13,802 bases of DNA from JBELHJ01 sp042091495 (GTDB taxonomy: Bacteria; Bacteroidota; Bacteroidia; Flavobacteriales; Flavobacteriaceae): NCBI GenBank assembly GCA_042091495.1, contig JBELHJ010000057.1:1-13802 (forward strand). Reading direction: 5' to 3'. Each line of letters starts with the position of its first letter. Position 1 is the first letter of the stretch. Below the pieces are notes generated by a model, which was not told where the DNA came from, made no database searches, and worked only from the letters and a program-made list of their open reading frames with translations. Shown one piece after another: positions 7,984-13,802 of the stretch. Position numbers and translations under genes: made by a program.

Positions 7984-9201
7984 ATGAGAAACCTTGCTTT
8001 TTGTAAAGTACATTTTTACCTTATAGCAACATTAATATTAGTAAAATTGGTTTTCTCATACCTACTGGTAGAGCCTCACTATTTACAAAAGGGATTAATA
8101 TCAAATGTAGATAAGTTTAATTTTTGGGAACTCCCAAAAAACTTCTCCAGTCAATTAGAATTTGTGTTAGCTCCCTTGAATGTTATATTTATATTTCTTT
8201 ATCGGCGTTGGTTTAAACCATCATCGTTTATCTTTATTGTTTTTGTTTTTTCATTAGCGAGTAGTTTTATTTCAAGTTATGTAAACGAAACCTCTTTTTT
8301 TGAGGGAGTAAAATATTCTTTAAAGATTTTTTCTCCAATTTTTTTCTTTTGTGTTTTGGTTATTTATTCCAAAAAAATGAACACAAATTTAAGCGGCTTT
8401 TTTAAGCTCATGATTATGACATGTGCGCTACTCTCTTTTATTGCAATTGTTTTTTTTAATCCAAGCATGAACAGAGTTGAAGAGTATTTACCTGTTTATT
8501 TTGCCAACATTCACACTACCAGCTATATTATTGTAACGTGTTTAATGGCAGTTAACTATTTGATATTTAGAAAGCTACACCCAATATACCTATTAATTAG
8601 CACTTGCCTCATTACTGTAATTCTTTTTTTTGGCTATGGTGTAAGGACAGCATTAATTATCTTTTTTTTATTTTCAATTCCCTTACTTGTGTTAAGCTCT
8701 AATGAATTCAAAAAAACATTTTTTCAAATCATATTTTTATTACCGTTTGCATTAACAATTTTCTTTTTGTTTTATTTCAGCACAATAGACTGGGAAGAGT
8801 TTTCATCTGGTCGTCTATCTATGTATTTCGAAAAACTTAATCTTATAAGAGAATTTAATATTTTAGAACTTGCTTTTGGAAGGGGAAGCGGATCTGATTT
8901 AATAAAAACCAAGGCTTGGTGGTGGGAAGTAAAAGGATCTCACAGTGATGTAATCACAACGGTTTTTGAGAACGGACTTATATATTTTTTCATTATTATT
9001 TTAACCTTTTTGCAAGTTTTATTTGTAAAAACAACTACAAGCTGGGTGTATTTAACCACATTTTGCGGATATCTTTTTTCAAGTGTTATCAGCAACGGAA
9101 TTGCAGTTAGACCTCTAGCAGGATATGTCTTTTTTTCTTTTTTAGCATTCCTGCTAATAGACAATTATAAGCATACAAAGCACATCAAATTAAATGATTA
9201 A
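7984..9201 (+). CDS. O-antigen polymerase/ligase family membrane protein (third of three)
   Basis: A 405-residue polytopic membrane protein with about ten hydrophobic spans and a polar loop at roughly 268-325. Superfamily-like segments, in order, are NIHTTSYI at 175-182, GYGVRTALI at 217-225 (Arg at the end of a span, as in O-antigen ligases), SGRLSMY at 275-281, FGRGSGSD at 298-305, and GSHSDVITTVFENGLI at 318-333 with His320 at the site of the conserved ligase histidine. This order matches WaaL/Wzy_C proteins, but the sequence is clearly different from the proteins at 3241-4491 and 5650-6798, so it is not a recent duplication. It begins 1 bp after the lipoprotein stop, implying co-expression with it. 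It may be the repeat-unit polymerase, a ligase, or a polymerase for a second glycan. Confidence 0.75.
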   Translation: MRNLAFCKVHFYLIATLILVKLVFSYLLVEPHYLQKGLISNVDKFNFWELPKNFSSQLEFVLAPLNVIFIFLYRRWFKPSSFIFIVFVFSLASSFISSYVNETSFFEGVKYSLKIFSPIFFFCVLVIYSKKMNTNLSGFFKLMIMTCALLSFIAIVFFNPSMNRVEEYLPVYFANIHTTSYIIVTCLMAVNYLIFRKLHPIYLLISTCLITVILFFGYGVRTALIIFFLFSIPLLVLSSNEFKKTFFQIIFLLPFALTIFFLFYFSTIDWEEFSSGRLSMYFEKLNLIREFNILELAFGRGSGSDLIKTKAWWWEVKGSHSDVITTVFENGLIYFFIIILTFLQVLFVKTTTSWVYLTTFCGYLFSSVISNGIAVRPLAGYVFFSFLAFLLIDNYKHTKHIKLND

Positions 9202-9213
9202 AATAGTCACTAT

Positions 9214-10260
9214 ATGAAAGTTTTAATTAATGTCCCATCCCTTTCTTTACTAGGAGGAGTTTCAAATCATTTCCTTGGATTAGAAAACTATTGGTCATGT
9301 AAGTTTAAATACAATACAATTGGATCTAGATTTCGTTTAAATGGAATTATTCTTCTGCCTTTTGACTTTCTTGCTTTTATGTTTAATATATTAACGTTTA
9401 ATCCAGATTTAATTTTACTAAACCCATCGCTTAACCCCAAGGCCTATTATAGAGATTCTTTGTACCTGTTAATTGCTAAGATTTTTTCAAAAAAGGTAAT
9501 CGTGTTTTTTCACGGCTGGGATATTGAGTTTGAATACAAACTAAATAAATCAGCCCAAAAAAAACGTTACCACAGAGCAGATGCAATCATTGTGTTAGCA
9601 AAATCTTTTAAGAACAAGCTATTGAGTTGGGGCTATCAGGGAGACATTTTTTTAACAACTACAAAAGTTGAAGAAGCAATGATTCTCGATCCTCTTCCTC
9701 AAAAAAACCAAAAAAAAATTCATCTTCTTTTTTTTGGTAGAATTGAAACTAAAAAAGGGATCTTTATTGCACTAGATGCGTTTAAAAACCTTTATAAAAA
9801 CAATAAAAACATAACCCTCGAAGTGGTTGGGAGTGGTTCAGAATTAAAAACGGCTAAATTGTACTGTAAATCAAATGCCATTGAAAATGTTACTTTTCAT
9901 GGACGTCTTAGTGGAAGTGAACTTACAGATGTACTTAAAAAATGTCACATAAATATTTTTCCTACACATCATGGTGAAGGAATGCCTACCTCAGTCTTAG
10001 AGTCTATGGCATTCGGGCATACGATAGTCACTAGACCTGTAGGTGGGCTAGTTGATTTTTTTAAAGACGACAAAATGGGTTATTTTGTACAATCTCTTAA
10101 GCCAGAGGATTTCGAAAAAGCTGTAGTGAAATTACTCGAAAACAGTAAACACCTTTCTAAAATTGAAAAATTTAACTATAAATTTGCCAAAAAAAACTTT
10201 ACATCTTCAGTTGTAGCCAAGCAACTTGAGTATTATTTTTCACATGTTTTGTCTTACTAA
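9214..10260 (+). CDS. Glycosyltransferase family 4 (GT-B fold)
   Basis: A 348-residue retaining-type glycosyltransferase. The N-terminal half contains PSLSLLGGVSNHF (8-20), a glycine-rich segment near the start of the acceptor domain, and FFHGWDIEFEY at 98-108. The C-terminal nucleotide-sugar domain shows LLFFGRIETKKGIFIAL (171-187) with the GRxxxxKG pattern, EVVGSGSE (203-210), TFHGRLSG (227-234), and EGMPTSVLESMAFG (255-268) carrying the EX7E motif, Glu255 and Glu263. It should act at the cytoplasmic face of the inner membrane, adding one sugar to the lipid-linked repeat unit. Donor and linkage cannot be read from the sequence; rhamnose, GlcA or xylose, all made by this locus, are candidates. 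The stop is followed by a small AT-only inverted repeat and a 46-bp gap. Confidence 0.92.
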   Translation: MKVLINVPSLSLLGGVSNHFLGLENYWSCKFKYNTIGSRFRLNGIILLPFDFLAFMFNILTFNPDLILLNPSLNPKAYYRDSLYLLIAKIFSKKVIVFFHGWDIEFEYKLNKSAQKKRYHRADAIIVLAKSFKNKLLSWGYQGDIFLTTTKVEEAMILDPLPQKNQKKIHLLFFGRIETKKGIFIALDAFKNLYKNNKNITLEVVGSGSELKTAKLYCKSNAIENVTFHGRLSGSELTDVLKKCHINIFPTHHGEGMPTSVLESMAFGHTIVTRPVGGLVDFFKDDKMGYFVQSLKPEDFEKAVVKLLENSKHLSKIEKFNYKFAKKNFTSSVVAKQLEYYFSHVLSY

Positions 10261-10276
10261 ATAAAATCATTTTATT
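10260..10276. repeat. AT-only inverted repeat in intergenic gap
   Basis: Directly after the glycosyltransferase stop codon, AATAAAAT is followed after one base (C) by its exact reverse complement ATTTTATT. As RNA it could form at most a seven-pair A-U stem with a three-base loop, which is weak, and no U-tract follows. It lies in the longest gap of the window (10261-10306). It may be chance in AT-rich DNA or a minor attenuation or processing site; it is not a convincing terminator. Confidence 0.3.
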
Positions 10277-10306
10277 ACACACTCAACCCTACCAAAAACG
10301 CCTAGA

Positions 10307-11473
10307 TTGGAGCAGAATTACAACAGCCTTGTTAAGTATTGTGAACAAGAAAACTTTAAAGGTTGGGACCCTTACGACGGCCTAAACAGTCCAATAATCC
10401 AAAAAACCATCTTTGGCAAATCTAGGTTTATTAGACTTGCTTGGATTCAGCTATTTAAACGTAACCCCTTTAATTTACGCCCTTTTGTTGGGATAAAAAA
10501 AGAATATAATCCCAAAGGACTGGCATTGTTCCTTATCGGATATCACAAACGATACAAAAAAACAGCAGACAAAAAAGACTTAGAAAAAATTATTTTTTTA
10601 GCGGATCTGCTTTTAAAAAAGAAGTCTAACGGATATTCCGGGGCTTGTTGGGGATACAACTTTGATTGGCAAGCACGAGCCTTTTTCCAACCTAAAAAAA
10701 CACCAACAATAGTTCCAACATCGTATGCAGCCGAGGCCCTTCTTTTAGCATATGATTCAACCAAAAATAAAGCGTATCTAGAGGCTGCAATGTCGGTGAA
10801 AGATTTTGTTCTTAATGATTTAAATCGAACATATGACGACAAGGGGAATTATTCAATTTCGTACTCACCTTTAGACAACACAACTGTTTACAATGCAGGC
10901 CTTTTGGCAGCGAAGATTTTAACCCTTCTTTATTCGTACAGTAAAAATGAAGAGTTGTTTGAAAATGCAAAAAAAATAACACAGTATGTTGTAAACAAAC
11001 AAAGCCCTGATGGCTCTTGGGTTTACAGCCCGTTGCATCATCATCAATGGATTGACAACTTTCATACAGGATTCAATCTGGAATGCATATATTTATATAT
11101 GAAGGTCTTTGAGGATAAATCAATGTACCCCGCCTACAAAAAGGGGCTCGATTACTACATGAACAATTTCTTTACTGAAAAAGGAGAAAGCAAGTTTTTT
11201 AACGACAAACTATATCCGATAGACGTTCACGCCCCAGCACAGTTACTCGCATTTTTAGTAAAATCGAACGAAATTGAGAATTACCAAGATTTAGCTGAAA
11301 AAGTCATAAATTGGACCATTGCTAATATGCAGTCAAAAAAGGGATTTTTTTACTATCAAAAAAGAAAATATTATACCAATAAAACCCCTTATATTAGATG
11401 GGTACAAGCTTGGATGTTTTATGGGCTGTCTTTTTTAATTTACCCCGATCTCAATGACAAACAATATAACTAG
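10307..11473 (+). CDS. Conserved alpha/alpha-toroid-like protein of polysaccharide clusters, function unknown
   Basis: A 388-residue protein that I recognise as a conserved family found in Bacteroidota polysaccharide clusters, without an established function that I can name. It looks like an alpha/alpha (six-hairpin) toroid: alternating amphipathic helices joined by conserved aromatic loops. Conserved-looking segments are GWDPYDGLNS at 19-28, WGYNFDWQAR at 115-124, TIVPTSYAAEALL at 134-146, DGSWVY at 235-240, WIDNFHTGFN at 248-257, YPIDVHAPAQ at 303-312 and YIRWVQAWM at 362-370. The many Trp, Asp and His residues in loops suggest a carbohydrate-binding or catalytic cleft. No signal peptide or membrane span is visible, so it is probably cytoplasmic. 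The start is TTG: the frame has no ATG until around residue 162, far inside the conserved region, and is closed upstream at 10262-10264. The 3' end overlaps the GT26 gene by 20 bp. Confidence 0.75.
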   Translation: MEQNYNSLVKYCEQENFKGWDPYDGLNSPIIQKTIFGKSRFIRLAWIQLFKRNPFNLRPFVGIKKEYNPKGLALFLIGYHKRYKKTADKKDLEKIIFLADLLLKKKSNGYSGACWGYNFDWQARAFFQPKKTPTIVPTSYAAEALLLAYDSTKNKAYLEAAMSVKDFVLNDLNRTYDDKGNYSISYSPLDNTTVYNAGLLAAKILTLLYSYSKNEELFENAKKITQYVVNKQSPDGSWVYSPLHHHQWIDNFHTGFNLECIYLYMKVFEDKSMYPAYKKGLDYYMNNFFTEKGESKFFNDKLYPIDVHAPAQLLAFLVKSNEIENYQDLAEKVINWTIANMQSKKGFFYYQKRKYYTNKTPYIRWVQAWMFYGLSFLIYPDLNDKQYN

Positions 11474-12200
11474 ACGCACTCTACTGGGCACAGATGTTGA
11501 CTCATTTACATTCAACCAAACAGTTGATATAATAATTGATGGAATTAACTCCGGTAAAAACATACACCATGTCTGCGTAAATGCTGCAAAGGTTGTCGCT
11601 ATGCAGACAAATCCCATTCTTAAAAAAAGTGTTTTAAATGCTGACATCATTAGCCCCGACGGTCAGTCAATAGTTTGGGCATCTAAAATCCTAGGAAAAC
11701 CACTCCCAGAACGAGTTAATGGCACGAACTTAATGGAAAAACTCATTCATGTTTCTTATAAACAGAACTTAAAAATTTATTTTCTAGGAGCAACACATGA
11801 GGTCGTGGAAAAAGTAGTTTCGAGATATAGGCAAGAATATGGAGATAAAATAATTGCTGGATATAGAAATGGGTATTTTGACAAAAGTGAAGAGGCTTTA
11901 GTTGCTAAACAAATAGAGAGTAGCGGAGCAAATATTCTTTTTGTTGCTATGCCTACTCCAATTAAAGAAAATTTTTTGTTTATCAATAAAAAAGCACTTA
12001 AAAGCGTTGAGTTTATAATGGGTGTTGGGGGAAGCTTTGATGTAGTTTCTGGCATCACAAAAAGAGCTCCTAAATGGATGCAACAATGTGGTCTTGAATG
12101 GTTTTTTAGACTTCTTCAAGAGCCCAGAAGAATGTTTAAGAGATATTTGATAGGAAACACAAAATTTGTTTTATTAGTACTCAAAGAATTATTTAAATGA
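11454..12200 (+). CDS. WecG/TagA/CpsF family (GT26) glycosyltransferase, probable UDP-ManNAcA transferase
   Basis: A 248-residue inverting glycosyltransferase of family GT26, acting on lipid-linked acceptors at the cytoplasmic membrane face. Signature segments are HVCVNAAKV at 39-47, ADIISPDGQSIVWAS at 63-77 with Asp69 at the position of the aspartate proposed as catalytic in TagA, PLPERVNGTNLM at 83-94, IYFLGA in the core, GVGGSFDVVSG, and a C-terminal arm (GLEWFFRLLQEPRRMFKRY) rich in Trp, Phe and Arg, which in this family recruits the protein to the membrane. WecG uses UDP-ManNAcA and TagA uses UDP-ManNAc. Because wecB and wecC are in the same locus, ManNAcA is the more likely donor. The start overlaps the preceding gene by 20 bp, and the stop overlaps ugd by 4 bp. 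Symbol withheld because donor and acceptor are inferred. Confidence 0.92.
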   Translation: MTNNITRRTLLGTDVDSFTFNQTVDIIIDGINSGKNIHHVCVNAAKVVAMQTNPILKKSVLNADIISPDGQSIVWASKILGKPLPERVNGTNLMEKLIHVSYKQNLKIYFLGATHEVVEKVVSRYRQEYGDKIIAGYRNGYFDKSEEALVAKQIESSGANILFVAMPTPIKENFLFINKKALKSVEFIMGVGGSFDVVSGITKRAPKWMQQCGLEWFFRLLQEPRRMFKRYLIGNTKFVLLVLKELFK

Positions 12201-13495
12201 AAATAACCGTAATTGGCACCGGCTATGTGGGCTTAGTCACTGGAACATGCTTGGCAGAAGCTGGGAATGATGTTTTATGTATCGATATAGACAAAGCCAA
12301 AGTGGCAAAAATGCAAAACGGCGAAGTGCCTATTTATGAGCCGCACTTGGAAACTTATTTTGAGCGAAATATCAAATCTGGAAGACTTCATTTTTCTACC
12401 AAAATTGAAGAGGGTGTTGCTCACGGAGAAGTCATTTTTTTAGCCCTACCTACCCCAGAAGATGAAGATGGCTCTGCCGACTTATCTTATGTGCTGGGTG
12501 TTGCCAACCAAATTGGTGACCTGATGAAAGATTACAAAATTGTGGTAAGTAAAAGCACCGTGCCAGTAGGTACAGGCAAGCGTGTAAAGGCAGCGCTTAA
12601 AGCCAAAACGGATGTTACTTTTGACGTGGTTTCTAATCCTGAGTTTTTGCGTGAAGGCTTTGCCGTGGAAGATTTTATGAAACCCGACAGAATTGTGGTG
12701 GGCGTAGAGTCAGAAAGAGCTCAGAAAACCATGCAAAAGCTTTACAAGAATTTTGTTCGTTCTGGTAACCCAATCGTCTTTATGGATATCAAATCTGCGG
12801 AGCTGACCAAATACGCCGCTAATGCCTTCTTGGCAACCAAAATCACCTACATGAATGAAATCGCCAACTATTGCGAAAAGGTTGGCGCAAATGTAGATGA
12901 TGTGCGTATGGGTATGGGTCTTGACGCGCGTATTGGCAAACGTTTTCTATTTCCAGGAATTGGATATGGCGGATCTTGCTTCCCTAAAGACGTAAAAGCA
13001 TTACATAAATCGGGAAAAGATGCGCAGCACCACTTTGCTATTTTAGATAGTGTCATTGAAGTAAATGAAAAACAAAAAACAATTTTGTTCCCCAAAATGG
13101 AGCGGCATTTTGACGGAAATTTAAACGGTAAAAATATCGCTGTTTGGGGATTGGCATTTAAACCCGATACAGACGATATTCGTGAAGCCCCCGCGCTTTA
13201 TATGATTGAAAAACTCCTAGCTGCCGGAGCAACCGTTACTGCCTTTGATCCAGAAGCTATGGATAATGTTAAAACTAAACTGGGCAATAACATTGCATTT
13301 GCCTCAAGCATGGTGCAAGCCGCAAAAGACGCAGATGCGCTGCTGATTTGTACAGAATGGCATGCGTTTAGAAATCCAGACTTTGATAAGCTTAAGGAGA
13401 ACCTTAAAGGCAACGCCATTTTTGACGGACGTAATATTTACAGTCCCGATGAAATGAAGGCGCTTGGATTTACATATTATTCAATTGGAAGATAA
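12197..13495 (+). CDS. ugd: UDP-glucose 6-dehydrogenase
   Basis: This NAD-dependent cytoplasmic enzyme oxidises UDP-glucose to UDP-glucuronate. At 432 residues it has normal length. The Rossmann motif GTGYVGLVTG is at 7-16, LPTPEDEDGSADLS at 84-97, SKSTVPVGTG at 118-127, NPEFLREGFAVEDF at 147-160, KYAANAFLATKITYMNE at 205-221, and the catalytic Cys261 lies in GIGYGGSCFPKD; AFKPDTDDIREAPA follows in the C-terminal domain. The GGSCFPKD form is typical of UDP-glucose dehydrogenases and differs from the WecC form earlier in the window. It is joined to the GT26 gene by an ATGA overlap and directly abuts a UDP-glucuronate decarboxylase gene. By eye its DNA is richer in G+C than the core genes at 3241-12200, suggesting a more conserved backbone segment. 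Confidence 0.96.
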   Translation: MKITVIGTGYVGLVTGTCLAEAGNDVLCIDIDKAKVAKMQNGEVPIYEPHLETYFERNIKSGRLHFSTKIEEGVAHGEVIFLALPTPEDEDGSADLSYVLGVANQIGDLMKDYKIVVSKSTVPVGTGKRVKAALKAKTDVTFDVVSNPEFLREGFAVEDFMKPDRIVVGVESERAQKTMQKLYKNFVRSGNPIVFMDIKSAELTKYAANAFLATKITYMNEIANYCEKVGANVDDVRMGMGLDARIGKRFLFPGIGYGGSCFPKDVKALHKSGKDAQHHFAILDSVIEVNEKQKTILFPKMERHFDGNLNGKNIAVWGLAFKPDTDDIREAPALYMIEKLLAAGATVTAFDPEAMDNVKTKLGNNIAFASSMVQAAKDADALLICTEWHAFRNPDFDKLKENLKGNAIFDGRNIYSPDEMKALGFTYYSIGR

Positions 13496-13802
13496 ATGGA
13501 AAAAGCACTAATAACAGGCGCCGCAGGCTTTCTCGGATCGCATTTATGCGACAAGCTATTGGCTAAAGGCATGTCGGTTATTGGAATGGACAACTTGATT
13601 ACAGGCTCTATGTCAAATATTGCTCATCTGCTTGACAACCCAAACTTTAGCTTTATCGACCACGATGTTTGTGAGCATATAACAATTGAAGGCGACTTGG
13701 ATTATATCCTTCATTTTGCTTCCCCTGCAAGCCCCATAGATTATTTGAAAATTCCCATACAAACGCTTAAAGTAGGTGCGTTAGGCACACATAACGCATT
13801 AG
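13496..13802 (+). CDS. UDP-glucuronate decarboxylase (UDP-xylose synthase), N-terminal part (partial)
   Basis: The frame opens with an ATG immediately after the ugd stop codon and runs off the right edge after 102 codons. It encodes an extended short-chain dehydrogenase/epimerase: GAAGFLG (residues 8-14) is the NAD-binding GxxGxxG motif, GMDNLITGS follows strand 2, and ILHFASPASPIDYLKIP at 71-87 is a strong signature of UXS-type UDP-glucuronate decarboxylases, in which the SPASP loop precedes the active site. The catalytic YxxxK lies beyond the window. The enzyme converts UDP-GlcA to UDP-xylose, using the product of the adjacent ugd; zero spacing suggests coupled translation. A 4-epimerase or dTDP-glucose dehydratase is less likely given the SPASPIDY motif, but the missing C-terminus keeps some uncertainty. 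Confidence 0.88.
   Translation, partial: MEKALITGAAGFLGSHLCDKLLAKGMSVIGMDNLITGSMSNIAHLLDNPNFSFIDHDVCEHITIEGDLDYILHFASPASPIDYLKIPIQTLKVGALGTHNAL

Noticed and set aside
8940..9164. Minus-strand open frame at the end of the third polymerase-like gene
   Set aside because: Low-complexity translation antisense to membrane spans; no support.
10260..10276. Intrinsic terminator after the GT4 gene
   Set aside because: The inverted repeat is A-U only, with a seven-pair stem and no trailing U-run, and the downstream gene continues the same strand with a short gap.
10543..10842. Minus-strand 99-residue open frame within the toroid protein gene
   Set aside because: The plus strand encodes strongly conserved motifs here; the antisense product has no recognisable features.
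11777..12119. Two minus-strand open frames within the GT26 gene
   Set aside because: Antisense to conserved GT26 motifs; considered chance.
2022..13495. wecC and ugd as recent duplicates of one gene
   Set aside because: They share the family fold, but the catalytic segments (GCGVGGHC versus GYGGSCFPKD) and flanking motifs differ throughout; they are distinct subfamilies with different substrates.

Overview
The window is an interior piece of a surface-polysaccharide (capsule, exopolysaccharide or O-antigen-type) biosynthesis cluster. It most likely comes from a Bacteroidota genome, probably a marine-type flavobacterium. Reasons for that placement are the AT-rich DNA, ATG starts preceded by A-rich stretches with no Shine-Dalgarno motif, the family of the toroid protein at 10307-11473, and a LamG-type lipoprotein with a short signal peptide. 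The genus cannot be read from the sequence. All fifteen genes lie on the + strand with gaps of 0-46 bp or short overlaps, so the window reads as one long operon segment. It is cut at both ends inside genes. No tRNA, rRNA, insertion sequence or CRISPR array was seen, and no stretch over 50 bp lacks a gene.

Left part (1-3230): nucleotide-sugar supply. The end of rmlC and a short rmlD belong to dTDP-L-rhamnose synthesis. wecB and wecC convert UDP-GlcNAc to UDP-ManNAc and then UDP-ManNAcA.

Middle part (3241-11473): the AT-rich, strain-specific core. It holds a Wzy/WaaL-like membrane protein, a Wzx-type flippase, a second Wzy-like membrane protein, a hexapeptide acetyltransferase, a LamG-like lipoprotein, a third Wzy/WaaL-like membrane protein, a GT4 glycosyltransferase and a cytoplasmic alpha/alpha-toroid protein of unknown function.

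Right part (11454-13802): a WecG/TagA/CpsF (GT26) transferase that probably uses the UDP-ManNAcA made by WecB/WecC, then ugd (UDP-glucose to UDP-glucuronate) and the start of a UDP-glucuronate decarboxylase (UDP-xylose). From ugd onward the DNA is visibly richer in G+C than the core.

Inferred working model: rhamnose, ManNAcA, and glucuronic acid and/or xylose are activated in the cytoplasm. Glycosyltransferases (only two are in view) build a lipid-linked repeat unit, which may be acetylated. The Wzx flippase moves it across the inner membrane, and one or more of the three Wzy/WaaL-like proteins polymerise it or ligate it to an acceptor. The initiating phosphoglycosyltransferase and the export machinery (Wza/Wzc) are not in the window. 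The least understood parts are the three polymerase/ligase-like proteins beside a single flippase, the LamG-like lipoprotein between them, and the cytoplasmic toroid protein.
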